Assembly (NCBI RefSeq): GCF_025666195.1
Contig: NZ_CP102592.1
Span: 1,550,001-1,614,000, forward strand
Direction: 5' to 3'
From: Xanthomonas sp. CFBP 8443
GTDB taxonomy: Bacteria; Pseudomonadota; Gammaproteobacteria; Xanthomonadales; Xanthomonadaceae
Length of the DNA stretch: 64,000 nucleotides
The number at the start of each line of letters is the position of its first letter. Within the stretch, counting starts at the first letter, position 1. The notes under the pieces are model-generated. The model worked only from the letters and a program-made list of their open reading frames with translations, made no database searches and was not told the origin of the DNA. Both the position numbers and the translations under genes were made by a program. Below, piece by piece: positions 1-8,650 of the stretch.

Positions 1-524
1 GCGACCCAGGCGTAGCCGGCGCTGGAATGCCCGGCCGGGAAGCACGCGGCATGCGGCATCTCCGCGGGGCGCGGCTCGAACAGGCCGATGTAGGGCAGGT
101 GGCCGCCGTAGCGGCTCAGGTCCCACGGGCAGTCCATGTGGGTCAGCGACTTCAGCAGCGACACCACCCCGGTGCTCAAAGCCACCGCCAGCGCCAGGTA
201 CAGCAGCGGCAGCCGGTAGCGCCGGCCATCGGCGCGGCGCCAGGCCCAGACCGCCAGGCCGGCCGTCACCGCCCAGGCCACGGTGCTGAGCAGCTTGCCG
301 TCGTGATGGATCAGGCCGCGGGTCAGCGCCGCGTTCTTCAGCGCCCAGTGGCCGCCTTCCCAGCGGTACAGCAGGTCGGCGAACCAGAAATCCCCGCCCA
401 GGCCCATCAGCGCGCCGCTGGCCAGCAGGGCCGCGGCCAGCGGCAGCCACAGGTGCCCACGGTAGAAGGCCGCCGGCACGGGCAGGGCGGAGACGGCGGG
501 CAGGGGCAGGGACGGGCTGTGCAT
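1..524 (-). CDS. PAP2-family phosphatase, N-terminal part (runs off the window)
   Basis: The reverse strand is open from an ATG at 524 to the window edge, giving about 174 residues. The N-terminus has hydrophobic membrane segments (around residues 25-45, 80-95 and 105-125), and the visible end reads CFPAGHSSAGYAWV, which matches the PSGHS signature of type-2 phosphatidic acid phosphatases. The upstream motif with KxxxxxxRP lies in a region that is poorly conserved here. Such enzymes dephosphorylate undecaprenyl diphosphate, phosphatidic acid or lipid A at the inner membrane; the substrate cannot be told here. It diverges from the ColR/ColS-like pair across 236 bases. PAP2 and lipid A-modifying enzymes next to Col-type regulators would fit envelope remodelling, but regulation by that pair is inference. 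Confidence 0.8.
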   Translation of the reverse strand, partial: MHSPSLPLPAVSALPVPAAFYRGHLWLPLAAALLASGALMGLGGDFWFADLLYRWEGGHWALKNAALTRGLIHHDGKLLSTVAWAVTAGLAVWAWRRADGRRYRLPLLYLALAVALSTGVVSLLKSLTHMDCPWDLSRYGGHLPYIGLFEPRPAEMPHAACFPAGHSSAGYAWV

Positions 525-760
525 GGGCGCGGTCGGTCGAGGCGTGCGGACGGTTGCGAATGTCATGGTGTTGCGCGGTGTGTCGGAGACTGGTCGGATT
601 TCGCCGCGACGGTGTGCGCGCTTCAGCCCAGGTTGCCGGCGCCGTTTTCGGATTGCGTCCAGGTTCCATCGAGATTCGGTCAAGACGCAGCGTTCCGACC
701 GCGCTCCGACGCGCATCCGCTAGCATGGGCGGCATCCCGTCGTCCCGGAATGCGAGCGCC

Positions 761-1462
761 ATGCGGCTGTTGGTCATAGAAGACAACCAGAACCTGGTCG
801 CGAACCTGTTCGATTACTTCGAGGTTCGCGGCCACACCCTGGATGCGGCGCCGGACGGCGTCACCGGTCTGCACCTGGCCACCACCCAGCGCTACGACGC
901 GGTGGTGCTGGACTGGATGCTGCCGCGCCTGGACGGGCCGCAGGTGCTGCGCGCGCTGCGCGAGCAGCATCACGCCGAAGTGCCGGTGATCATGCTGACC
1001 GCGCGCGACGAGCTGCCGGACAAGATCGCCGGCTTCCGCGCCGGCGCCGACGATTACCTGACCAAGCCGTTCGCGCTGCCGGAACTGGAAGTGCGGCTGG
1101 AGGCGCTGCTGCTGCGCGCCAACGGCCGCGGCCACAGCAAGCTGCTGCGCGTGGGCGACCTGCAACTGGACCTGGGCACGCTGGAGGCGACCCGCGGCGG
1201 CCGCACGCTGCACCTGTACCCGGCCTGCCGCAAGCTGCTGGAAGTGCTGATGCAGGCCAGCCCGGCCGCGGTCACCCGCGATCGGCTGGAACATGCGCTG
1301 TGGGGCGACGAGCCGCCTGACGGCGACATGCTGCGCTCGCATATCTACGACCTGCGGCGCAGCGTCGACGGCCCGTTCGCCGACAAGCTGATCCACACCC
1401 TGCCGCGCATCGGCTACCGGCTCGCGGTGGTGGGACCGCACGAGGACGCGCATGCCGCGTAG
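761..1462 (+). CDS. colR: OmpR/ColR-type response regulator
   Basis: A 233-residue two-domain response regulator. The receiver domain (about 1-118) has acidic residues E7/D8, the phosphoacceptor D51 in VVLDWMLP and the conserved lysine in LTKPF. A winged-helix DNA-binding domain (about 130-225) ends in HTLPRIGYRLA. The overall sequence (IEDNQNLVANL at the start, GLHLA, then the W-G-D-E/D motif) closely follows ColR of Pseudomonas and its Xanthomonas homologue, also called VgrR. The start chosen is the ATG at 761 because the receiver fold begins there; the longer upstream reading has no homology. Its end overlaps the kinase start by 11 bases, so the two are co-translated. In relatives ColRS responds to metals and controls envelope genes. 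The family is certain; orthology to ColR is likely. Confidence 0.75.
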   Translation: MRLLVIEDNQNLVANLFDYFEVRGHTLDAAPDGVTGLHLATTQRYDAVVLDWMLPRLDGPQVLRALREQHHAEVPVIMLTARDELPDKIAGFRAGADDYLTKPFALPELEVRLEALLLRANGRGHSKLLRVGDLQLDLGTLEATRGGRTLHLYPACRKLLEVLMQASPAAVTRDRLEHALWGDEPPDGDMLRSHIYDLRRSVDGPFADKLIHTLPRIGYRLAVVGPHEDAHAA

Positions 1463-2747
1463 GACCGGGCTGCGGCAGCGCATCACCCTGTGGCTGGTCG
1501 GCTATGCGGCGCTGCTGTCGCTGGCGGTGTTCGTGCACGGCTACATCGTCAACGACCAGGCCGAGCAGCTGACCTGGCGCTCGCTGCTGAGCTCGGAACT
1601 GGAGCATTTCCTGGCGCGCAGCGCGGTCGATCCGGACTACCGCTGGATCGACACCCGCACCGTGAGCCTGTACGGCGACGAAGGCGGCGAGCCGCTGCCG
1701 CCGACGGTGGCGGCCCTGGCGCCGGGCCTGCACGACGACGTGCCGCTGGAAGGCCGCGACAAGGTGGTGCTGGTGCAGGACGTGCACGGCCGCCGCCTGG
1801 CGCTGTCGCTGGACATCACCGAACTGCAGAAGCACGAAGAGAACCTGGCGCTGTGGATGCTGCTGTCCAACGTGATCGCGGTGCTGCTGCTCGGCGCGCT
1901 GGTGGCCTGGGGCCTGGGCCGCGTGGTGCAGCCGCTCACCGACATGGCGCAGCGCATCGGCAGTCTGCGTCCGGACCGGCCGGGCCAGCGCATCGAGGTG
2001 CATCCGCGCGCCAGCGCCGAGCAGGTGGTGATCGCCGATGCGTTGAACGACTACCTGCTGCGCAACGACCTGTTCGTCGAGCGCGAGCGCGCCTTCATCG
2101 ACAGCGCCAGCCATGAACTGCGCACGCCGGTGGCGGTGATCGGCGGCGCCGCCGAACTGGCGCTGGAGCAGCCCGACATCCCGCCCAGCGCGCGCAACCA
2201 GTTGCTGCGCATCCGCCGCACCGCCAGCGGCGTCGGCCAGCTGATCTCGCTGCTGCTGGTGCTGGCCAAGGACCCGGCGCGGCTGGCACGCGGCAGCGAC
2301 TTGGTGCGGCTGGATCAGCTGCTGCCGGACATCGTCGAGGACCATCGCCACCTGTGCGCCGACAAGCGCCTGCAACTGGTGCTGGCGCCGTTGCCGCCGT
2401 GCGAAGTGCTGGCGCCGCTGACGATCGTGCAGGCGGCGATCGGCAACCTGCTGCGCAACGCGATCGAGAACAGCGACCAGGGCGTCATCCAGATCGCGAT
2501 GCCGGCGCCGGGCGTGGTGCGCATCGACGACCCCGGCCACGGCATGGCGCCGGAGGAGATCAGCGCCATCTACATGCGCATGGCCCGCGGCGGCGGCGGT
2601 CGCGAGGGCAGCGGCATCGGCCTGGATCTGATCGCACGCCTGTGCGAGCACCTAGGCTGGTCGCTGCAACTGGATTCGGACGCGGGCCAGGGCACGCGCG
2701 CGACATTGGACCTGAGGCCGGCATTGAAGGATTCACGCGTGGCGTAA
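1452..2747 (+). CDS. colS: ColS-type sensor histidine kinase
   Basis: A 431-residue inner-membrane kinase. Membrane segments lie near residues 10-30 and 136-156 and enclose a short periplasmic sensor loop of about 105 residues. A HAMP-like linker follows, then the phosphoacceptor box SASHELRTP (His221) and an ATPase domain with the N box (NLLRNAIEN) and a glycine-rich GREGSGIGL. The loop contains EGGE, an ExxE pattern; in ColS and VgrS homologues an ExxE motif binds ferric iron or zinc, so metal sensing is plausible but not proven here. It overlaps the regulator gene by 11 bases. The ATPase domain is compact, but no key residue appears to be missing. Confidence 0.75.
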   Translation: MPRRTGLRQRITLWLVGYAALLSLAVFVHGYIVNDQAEQLTWRSLLSSELEHFLARSAVDPDYRWIDTRTVSLYGDEGGEPLPPTVAALAPGLHDDVPLEGRDKVVLVQDVHGRRLALSLDITELQKHEENLALWMLLSNVIAVLLLGALVAWGLGRVVQPLTDMAQRIGSLRPDRPGQRIEVHPRASAEQVVIADALNDYLLRNDLFVERERAFIDSASHELRTPVAVIGGAAELALEQPDIPPSARNQLLRIRRTASGVGQLISLLLVLAKDPARLARGSDLVRLDQLLPDIVEDHRHLCADKRLQLVLAPLPPCEVLAPLTIVQAAIGNLLRNAIENSDQGVIQIAMPAPGVVRIDDPGHGMAPEEISAIYMRMARGGGGREGSGIGLDLIARLCEHLGWSLQLDSDAGQGTRATLDLRPALKDSRVA

Positions 2748-2806
2748 CCCGCGGTGCTGCGAGGGCGCCGCTGTTGCGCAGAAGCAGCGGAAGGTCGACT
2801 GCGCAC

Positions 2807-2889
2807 TGTAGGAGCGGCTTCAGTCGCGGCGGCGTCCGAAGCCAGGACGCCACCCGTCTCCGCGCGTCGCGACTGAAGTCGCTCCCACA
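2807..2889. repeat. REP-like interspersed palindrome, copy 1
   Basis: The left arm TAGGAGCGGCTTCAGTCGCG and the right arm CGCGACTGAAGTCGCTCCCA face each other around a short spacer and can fold into a long hairpin. The same core recurs at 2919-3002, 8608-8650 and 28401-28432. It lies in the 314-base gap between the ColS-like kinase and the HExxH protein; the rest of that gap shows no gene. Confidence 0.8.
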
Positions 2890-2918
2890 GGGACTTGCGG
2901 CGAGCGTGCTGGGTGCAT

Positions 2919-3002
2919 TGTGGGAGGGGCATCAGCCCTCGACGGTATCCGAAGACTGGAAACCATCCGTCTTCGTTCGTCGCGACTGAAGTCGCTCCTA
3001 CA
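2919..3002. repeat. REP-like interspersed palindrome, copy 2
   Basis: A second, more divergent copy of the unit at 2807-2889. The left arm has drifted (GTGGGAGGGGCATCAGCCCT), while the right arm CGCGACTGAAGTCGCTCCTA is intact. The two copies stand in tandem in the same orientation, 29 bases apart. Confidence 0.75.
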
Positions 3003-3061
3003 GGGGCTAGCGGCGAGTGCGCTGGGTGCAACGGTTAGGACGAAACACCTCGGCAGTTCCC

Positions 3062-3553
3062 TTATTGCGGCAACAACCCGCGCTGCAGCAACCAGGCGCG
3101 CGCGTCCTCGGCATCCTGTTCGAACCATGCGCGGGTGGAGCCCAGCCGGTAGGTGTAGCCCCATGCATCCATGTCGGTCATCAGCCGTGCGCTGCCGACG
3201 CCGGGCAGCGCGTCGGCCAGCACGATCTGCAGGTAGCAGGTGGCGTCCTCTTCCTCGACCGAGTCGGTGGCGTCGGTGTGCACCAGCGCGCGCCGTTGCG
3301 GCGGCAGCACGATCAGGTGGCAGGCCTCGTGCAGCAGCGAATGCACCGGCGTGTCGTCGCGCACGTACACGTCGCTGGCGATCACGCCGGCTTCCGGCTC
3401 GCCCCAGTAGCTGCCGGGAATGCTGGCGCCGTCGGCGACCCTGTGCAGGGTCAGCCCATGGCGGGCCAGTAGCGCGCGCGGCGCGTCCAGGCCGATGGCG
3501 CCGACAGTCAGTACCTCGGCAGCGGGTGCGGAGCGGGAATCGTCGGTCTGCAT
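3062..3553 (-). CDS. Conserved hypothetical protein with HExxH motif
   Basis: A 163-residue soluble protein without a signal peptide. The core SLLHEACHLIVLP contains HEACH, an HExxH zinc-binding pattern in a helix, so a small metallopeptidase or metal-binding fold is possible; no glutamate third ligand could be assigned. The C-terminal half is rich in acidic and aromatic residues (ATCYLQIVLAD, WGYTYRLGSTRAWF). The ATG at 3553 was taken as start because the segment upstream is arginine-rich and looks like translated spacer. No clear ribosome binding site is visible. It stands alone between REP-like repeats and the min operon. I do not recognise a named family with confidence. Confidence 0.7.
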   Translation of the reverse strand: MQTDDSRSAPAAEVLTVGAIGLDAPRALLARHGLTLHRVADGASIPGSYWGEPEAGVIASDVYVRDDTPVHSLLHEACHLIVLPPQRRALVHTDATDSVEEEDATCYLQIVLADALPGVGSARLMTDMDAWGYTYRLGSTRAWFEQDAEDARAWLLQRGLLPQ

Positions 3554-3812
3554 CGGGAGGTCGGGAAGGAGGAGCGGCGCGTGACGCGATCGCAACGCGT
3601 TGGCGGGCGGTTTGCTGCGGATGGCGCGACCACCGCGCCGCTGAAGATCGTGCGTTCGATGGGCGCAGCTGGCGTCGTGCACGTCGCCCTACGAATCGCA
3701 GGCGCCGCATTGCATCCTCGCCAGGACCTTGCGCCGCACCACGCCGCCATGCGGCGCATGCGGCAGCCTGCGCGTCGCGGCCGCCGTCAGCGGCCGTAGC
3801 GCGCTGCACCGC

Positions 3813-4076
3813 TTACGGCGTCGGGCCTTCCGGCAGCGCCACCGAGATGTCGAGCACGTCGTGTTCGCCGTCCTTGACCAGGTCCACCTTGACCGCGTCG
3901 GCGTCGATGTTGACGTACTTCTTGATCACTTCCAGCAGTTCGCGCTGCAGCAGCGGCAGGTAATCCGGGCCGCCGCGGTGGTTGCGTTCCTGCGCGATGA
4001 TGATCTGCAGGCGGTTCTTGGCGGTCTCGGCAGTGGTCTTCTTGGCCTTGAGGAAGTCGAATAGTCCCATGCTCAC
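3813..4076 (-). CDS. minE: Cell division topological specificity factor MinE
   Basis: An 87-residue protein beginning [13 protein letters not shown], the N-terminal membrane-targeting and MinD-binding segment of MinE. The stretch [10 protein letters not shown] then follows, the anti-MinCD helix/strand that activates the MinD ATPase, and the C-terminal half is the dimerising topological specificity domain. It drives pole-to-pole oscillation of MinCD so that FtsZ rings form only at midcell. The start overlaps the minD stop by four bases (ATGA), so translation is coupled. An in-frame ATG two codons later is also possible. Confidence 0.97.
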   Translation of the reverse strand: MSMGLFDFLKAKKTTAETAKNRLQIIIAQERNHRGGPDYLPLLQRELLEVIKKYVNIDADAVKVDLVKDGEHDVLDISVALPEGPTP

Positions 4077-4882
4077 CCTCCGAACAACTTGGTGAAGAAG
4101 CCCTTCTTCTCCACGGAGATGAAGCGCATCGGGCGCTCTTCGCCCATGATCCGGGCCACGGCGTCGTCGTAGGCCTGGCCGGCCGGGGATTCGCCGTCGA
4201 GGATCACCGGCTCGCCCTTGTTGGAGGCGTTGAGCACGTCGCCGGACTCGGGGATCACGCCGATCGCCTTCAGGCCCAGCACTTCCTCCACGTCGGTGAT
4301 GCTGAGCATCTCGCCGCCTTCCACCCGTCCCGGGCTGTAGCGGGTCAGCAGCAGGAATGCCGGCACGGTCTGGCCTTCCTCGGCCTTGCGGGTCTTGGAG
4401 TCGAGCAGGCCGATGATGCGGTCGGAGTCGCGCACAGAGGACACTTCCGGGTTGACCACGACCACCGCGCGGTCGGCGAAGTACATCGCCAGGAACGCGC
4501 CCTTCTCGATGCCGGCCGGCGAATCGCAGACGATGTATTCGAAGCCCTCTGCGACCAGGTCCTTGAGCACCTTCTCCACGCCTTCCTGGGTCAGCGCGTC
4601 CTTGTCGCGGGTCTGCGAGGCGGCCAGCACGTACAGGTTGTCGAAGCGCTTGTCCTTGATCAGCGACTGCTTGAGCGTGGCCTCGCCGTGCACCACGTTG
4701 ACGAAGTCGTACACCACCCGGCGCTCGCAGCCCATGATCAGGTCGAGGTTGCGCAGGCCCACGTCGAAGTCGATCACCGCGACCTTCTTGCCGCGTCGCG
4801 CCAACCCGCAGGCCAGGCTCGCGCTGGTGGTGGTCTTGCCGACGCCGCCCTTGCCGGAGGTGACTACGATAATTTCAGCCAA
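4073..4882 (-). CDS. minD: Septum site-determining ATPase MinD
   Basis: A 269-residue member of the ParA/MinD deviant Walker ATPase family. The deviant Walker A motif [10 protein letters not shown] (residues 9-18) has both lysines, switch I/II regions are present ([20 protein letters not shown]), and the C-terminal amphipathic membrane-targeting helix ends [15 protein letters not shown]-bound dimers bind the inner membrane and recruit MinC; MinE triggers hydrolysis and release. The gene lies 35 bases after minC and overlaps minE. Length and motifs are normal. Confidence 0.98.
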   Translation of the reverse strand: MAEIIVVTSGKGGVGKTTTSASLACGLARRGKKVAVIDFDVGLRNLDLIMGCERRVVYDFVNVVHGEATLKQSLIKDKRFDNLYVLAASQTRDKDALTQEGVEKVLKDLVAEGFEYIVCDSPAGIEKGAFLAMYFADRAVVVVNPEVSSVRDSDRIIGLLDSKTRKAEEGQTVPAFLLLTRYSPGRVEGGEMLSITDVEEVLGLKAIGVIPESGDVLNASNKGEPVILDGESPAGQAYDDAVARIMGEERPMRFISVEKKGFFTKLFGG

Positions 4883-4917
4883 AGGAATGTCTCCTGATGT
4901 TCAGTGATAGGGCCGCG

Positions 4918-5670
4918 TCAGTCTTGCGCGGCGATCTTGATCTGGTCCTGCTCCAGCCAGACCTGCACGGCCTTGCCGCGCAGTTCCTTGGGAATATCGT
5001 CCAGCACCTTGTAATGGCCGGCAATGGCGACCAGTTCGGCGTGGAAATCGCGGCAGAAGATCCGCGCCTCGGTGTTGCCCTGGGCGCCGGCCAGCGCGCG
5101 TCCGCGCAGGCTGCCGTAGATGTGGATGCTGCCGTCGGAGATCACCTCGGCGCCGGCGCCGACCGTGGCCACCACGGTCAGGTCGCAGTTCTCCGCATAC
5201 AGCTGCTGGCCCGAGCGCACCGCGGTCTTCTGCATGCGCCCCGGCTGCGGGCGCGCCGCAGGGGCGGGCGGGGGCGGGGGCGGCGAGACCGGGGTGGGCG
5301 CCGCCGCGGGGGCGCCGCCCTCGATGCGTTCGTACTGGGCGCGGAACTTGGCCAGCAGCGGCAGGCCCAGCGCTTCGGACAGCTGCTCGATCTCGCGGGT
5401 GCCGTAGGCCAGCGCCACCGGCAGCACGCCGGCCTCGCGCAGGCCTTCCAGCAGCGCGCGGGCGGTGGCGGTGTCCGGCGCCTGCGCCAGGCCGCCGAAA
5501 TCGATGATCACCGCGGCACGGCCGAACAGCTTGGGCGCGCGCTGCACGCGCTCGCGCATCTCCTGGGTCAGGCGCGCCACGTCCAGGGTGCGGATGCGCA
5601 GGTTGGCGATGCCGACCTGGCCGATCTTCAGTTCGCCCGCCTGCTCGAAATCCAGGGTCACCGACGACAC
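4918..5670 (-). CDS. minC: Septum site-determining protein MinC
   Basis: A 250-residue FtsZ polymerisation inhibitor. The N-terminal FtsZ-binding domain spans about residues 1-105 and is joined by a proline-rich linker (VSPPPPPPAPAARP) to the C-terminal beta-helix dimerisation and MinD-binding domain, which contains the typical GAEVISDGSIHIYGSLRGRA. No ATG fits; the best start is the GTG at 5670 (reading MSSVTLDFE), three bases after the stop of the upstream GNAT gene. The linker is longer and more proline-rich than in enteric MinC. Confidence 0.93.
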   Translation of the reverse strand: MSSVTLDFEQAGELKIGQVGIANLRIRTLDVARLTQEMRERVQRAPKLFGRAAVIIDFGGLAQAPDTATARALLEGLREAGVLPVALAYGTREIEQLSEALGLPLLAKFRAQYERIEGGAPAAAPTPVSPPPPPPAPAARPQPGRMQKTAVRSGQQLYAENCDLTVVATVGAGAEVISDGSIHIYGSLRGRALAGAQGNTEARIFCRDFHAELVAIAGHYKVLDDIPKELRGKAVQVWLEQDQIKIAAQD

Positions 5671-5672
5671 GC

Positions 5673-6266
5673 TCAGGTCCCGGTCGGGCGCTGGGCCCGT
5701 TGCAGGCGGCGGGCATGGCCGACCCAGGGCAGGTCGGGCAACTGCTCGCCGTAGGTCTCGCGGACCCAGGCGTAACTGCACAGATCTTTCAACAGCATGC
5801 TGGCACGCACCTCCACCTCGTTCATCGTGTTCTGGCCCACTTCGCGGAAACCGAAGCTGCCATGGAACAGCAGCGCCGCATCCGCGCCATGGTCCAGGAA
5901 AACCTCGCAGGCCAGCTGCGGGTAGCGCAGTTCGGCATAGCTCTGCACGTCGGCATAGAACGCCCGGCCGACACCGCCGCCGCGGCGGCGGCTGGCCACC
6001 ACGATGCGGTCGATGTAGAAGAACGCCGGGTAGCGTTCGCGGAACCAGGCGAAATTGCTGCTGTCGTGATCGCCATCGCCGCCGAAACCGACCAGGAAGC
6101 CGGCCAGGTTGCCGTCGCGCTCGGCGACGCGGAAGTATTCTGCGGTCTCGTAGAAGCGGTGCAGCTTGGCCGAATCCAGCGGCAGGATCGCCAGTCCGGC
6201 GTTGTTGTTCAGGGCCAGGACCGAATCGAGCTCGTGCTCGCGCACGTCGCGGATGACGATCGACAT
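5673..6266 (-). CDS. GNAT-family N-acetyltransferase, first gene of the min transcript
   Basis: A 197-residue acetyltransferase. The N-terminus begins MSIVIRDVREHELDSVLALN, and the acetyl-CoA loop motif RRRGGGVGRAFYADV (about residues 99-113) follows the beta-4 strand IDRIVVA; the typical C-terminal FHGSFGFREVG motif is also present. The substrate is unknown. It ends two bases before the minC GTG, so it is almost certainly co-transcribed and may be translationally coupled with minC. That link to division genes is positional only. Confidence 0.85.
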   Translation of the reverse strand: MSIVIRDVREHELDSVLALNNNAGLAILPLDSAKLHRFYETAEYFRVAERDGNLAGFLVGFGGDGDHDSSNFAWFRERYPAFFYIDRIVVASRRRGGGVGRAFYADVQSYAELRYPQLACEVFLDHGADAALLFHGSFGFREVGQNTMNEVEVRASMLLKDLCSYAWVRETYGEQLPDLPWVGHARRLQRAQRPTGT

Positions 6267-6405
6267 TGGGACTCCGTTGCTGATGCGCGCGCGGCCAGAT
6301 GCGGACCGCCTGCGGGATTATCGCACGCGGGACCCGGGGCGGCGAGCCGCGCATGCATGACTTCCGTGGGAGTGCAATGCGCGCCGTTCATCCTAAGATG
6401 CGTGC

Positions 6406-7596
6406 ATGTTGGAGTCTCTCAGTCACGCCCGCGTCCTGCGCTATGCCGGCCTGTTCACCTGGGCCGTCATCTGCATGCCGTTGCTGTACCTGTACTGGGA
6501 GCCGGTCGAGGAATCGAGCCGGATGCCCAGCGGCGAGGTGTGGCTGCTGCTGGCCAGCTACCTGGGCTTCGGCCTGGGCTACTTCCTGCTGACCTGGCGC
6601 CTGCACAGCGGCGCCGGCGCGCGCTGGTACGGCCGCGGCGTGCTGGTGCTGCTGACCGTGTGCGCGCTGGCGGTCGGCTATCTGCACCGTTCCGGGCTGG
6701 GCAGCATCCTGATGATGGTGGCAGCCGGGGTCATCCCGTGGCTGCTGCCGGTGCGCGCCGGCGTGGCCTGGCTGCTGCTGAGCCAACTGGCGGTGCTGCC
6801 GGTGTACCTGGTGATGGGCTTCCCGGTGTTCGAGGCGCTGATGCAGTCGCTGCTGTACGGCGGCTTCTCGATGTTCATCTTCGTCACCAGCCTGGTCGCG
6901 CGGCAGCAGGTCCAGGCCCGCGAGGAGCAGCGCCAGCTCAACGCCGAGCTGCGCGCCACCCGCGCGCTGCTGGCCGAAAGCGCCCGCATCAACGAGCGCA
7001 CCCGCATCTCGCGCGAGTTGCACGACCTGCTCGGCCACCACCTGACCGCGCTGAGCCTGAACCTGGAAGTGGCCGGCCACATCACCGAGGGCCGCGCCCA
7101 GGAGCACGTGCACCAGGCGCATACCCTGGCCAAGCTGTTGCTCACCGACGTGCGCGAAGCGGTCAGCCAGCTGCGCGACAGCGGCGCGATCGACCTGGCC
7201 GCCGCCCTGCGGCCGCTGGCCGAGCGGGTGCCGTCGCTGCAGATCCACCTGCAGGTGGACGAGCCGCTGACCGTCGAGGACCCGGAGCGCGCGCATGTCT
7301 TGCTGCGCTGCACCCAGGAAATCATCACCAACACGGTGCGCCACGCCCACGCCGACAACCTGTGGATCCAGGTGCGTCGCGACGGCCCGCTGGTGGTGAT
7401 CCACGCCCACGACGATGGCCGCGGCTGCGAGGCCCTGCTGCCGGGCAACGGCCTGCGCGGCATGCGCGAGCGGCTGAGCCAGTATGGTGGCAGCCTGGAG
7501 ATCGATGCGCCGCAGGGCGCGGGCTTTCGCCTGCGTGCCGCGGTTCCGAGCGCGGCCGCGTTGCTGCCGTCCGCCGTTCCACAAGGAGTGCTGTGA
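6406..7596 (+). CDS. DesK/LiaS-type sensor histidine kinase
   Basis: A 396-residue kinase with six predicted membrane helices in residues 10-165 and no sizeable periplasmic loop, so it probably senses a membrane-associated signal. A coiled coil (about 166-195) leads to the HisKA_3 box RISRELHDLLGHHLTAL with phosphoacceptor His206. The HATPase domain has NTVRHAHADN and ends with DDGRG and NGLRGMRERLSQYGG. This layout matches DesK, LiaS and NarX-like kinases that pair with NarL-type regulators. Its stop overlaps the regulator start by one base (TGATG). In DesK the membrane helices sense lipid order; that is only an analogy here. Confidence 0.88.
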   Translation: MLESLSHARVLRYAGLFTWAVICMPLLYLYWEPVEESSRMPSGEVWLLLASYLGFGLGYFLLTWRLHSGAGARWYGRGVLVLLTVCALAVGYLHRSGLGSILMMVAAGVIPWLLPVRAGVAWLLLSQLAVLPVYLVMGFPVFEALMQSLLYGGFSMFIFVTSLVARQQVQAREEQRQLNAELRATRALLAESARINERTRISRELHDLLGHHLTALSLNLEVAGHITEGRAQEHVHQAHTLAKLLLTDVREAVSQLRDSGAIDLAAALRPLAERVPSLQIHLQVDEPLTVEDPERAHVLLRCTQEIITNTVRHAHADNLWIQVRRDGPLVVIHAHDDGRGCEALLPGNGLRGMRERLSQYGGSLEIDAPQGAGFRLRAAVPSAAALLPSAVPQGVL

Positions 7597-8237
7597 TGAT
7601 CCGTGTCTGCCTGGTCGACGACCAAACCCTGGTGCGGCAGGGGATCCGCTCGCTGCTGGCGCTGGACGGCGGGATCGAGGTGATCGCCGAGGCCAACGAT
7701 GGCCGCCAGGCGGTGGAGCTGATCCCGCAGGTGAAGCCGGACGTGGTGCTGATGGACATGCGCATGCCGGCGATGTCCGGGCTGGAGGCGCTGCAGATGC
7801 TGTCGCGCAACGGCACGCTGCCGCCGACCATCATCCTGACCACCTTCGACGACGACCAGCTGGTGCTGGCCGGACTCAAGGCCGGGGCCAAGGGCTACCT
7901 GCTCAAGGACGTGTCGCTGGAACAACTGGTCGGCGCGATCCGCGCGGTGGCCGCCGGCGGCTCGCTGGTGCAGCCGGCGGTGACCCAGCGCCTGCTGTCG
8001 GGCCTGGAGCACATGCGCAACGACTTCGTCAGCCTGGACCGGCCGGACCCGTTGACCGACCGCGAGACCGAGATCCTGCGCTTGATGGCCAGCGGCTTCT
8101 CCAACAAGGAGATCGCCAATTCGCTGGGCGTGGCCGAGGGCACGATCAAGAACCACGTGTCCAACATCCTGTCCAAGCTGGGCGTGCGCGACCGCACCCG
8201 GGCGGTACTGAAGGCGTTCGAGCTGCAGTTGGTCTGA
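7596..8237 (+). CDS. NarL/FixJ-type response regulator
   Basis: A 213-residue regulator. The receiver domain has DD at residues 8-9 and phosphoacceptor D54 (VVLMDMRMP), with the conserved lysine in YLLKD. A LuxR-type helix-turn-helix (about 147-205) begins LTDRETEILRLMASGFSNKEIA. Good SD AAGGAG stands 8-13 bases before the ATG, and the gene overlaps the kinase stop by one base. Oddly, the last 19 codons are repeated twice more downstream (8321-8389 and 8473-8542) in tandem units; only the first copy belongs to the full gene. Confidence 0.93.
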   Translation: MIRVCLVDDQTLVRQGIRSLLALDGGIEVIAEANDGRQAVELIPQVKPDVVLMDMRMPAMSGLEALQMLSRNGTLPPTIILTTFDDDQLVLAGLKAGAKGYLLKDVSLEQLVGAIRAVAAGGSLVQPAVTQRLLSGLEHMRNDFVSLDRPDPLTDRETEILRLMASGFSNKEIANSLGVAEGTIKNHVSNILSKLGVRDRTRAVLKAFELQLV

Positions 8238-8579
8238 CGGGGCAGGATGCCCGGCCCGGCGCAGCGCGCCGGGCGTTCGCGGGCGCGCGAGCCAGTGGCT
8301 CGCAAGCGGCGCCCGCTCACCCTGTCAAGTTGGGCGTGCGCGACCGCACCCGGACGGTACTCAAGGCCTTCGAGCTGCAGTTGGTCTGACGGGACAGGAT
8401 GCCCGGCCCGGCGCAGCGCGCCGGGCGTTCGCGGGCGCGCGAGCCAGTGGCTCGCAAACGGCGCCCGCTCACCCTGTCGAAGTTGGGCGTGCGCGACCGC
8501 ACCCGGGCGGTACTGAAGGCGTTCGAGCTGCAGTTGGTCTGACGGGACAGGATGCCCGGCCCGGCGCAGCGCGCCGGGC
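8168..8579. repeat. Tandem triplication of the response-regulator 3' end
   Basis: Three near-identical copies of about 69 bases from CCTGTC through the stop codon stand in direct repeat, with stops at 8237, 8389 and 8542. Copies one and two are each followed by the same GC-rich spacer, so the period is 152-153 bases. Copy three leaves the spacer match after GCGCCGGGC. Copy two carries a one-base deletion and a few substitutions (an A-to-T residue change, otherwise silent). The spacer can form hairpins such as GAGCCAGTGGCTC. Copies two and three have no start codon of their own. Confidence 0.92.
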
Positions 8580-8607
8580 ACCGCCGGCGCGCGAGCCGAT
8601 GGCGCGG

Positions 8608-8650
8608 CCCCCTGCGGGAGCGACTTCAGTCGCGACGAACGAAGCCGCAG
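8608..8650. repeat. REP-like palindrome, copy 3
   Basis: CTGCGGGAGCGACTTCAGTC followed by GCGACGAACGAAGCCGCAG shares the core of the family at 2807. The outer CTGCGG/CCGCAG ends pair, so the unit can fold as a hairpin. Confidence 0.65.

Noticed and set aside
27..779. Plus-strand frame at the window start
   Set aside because: It is antisense to the PAP2 phosphatase and is low in complexity.
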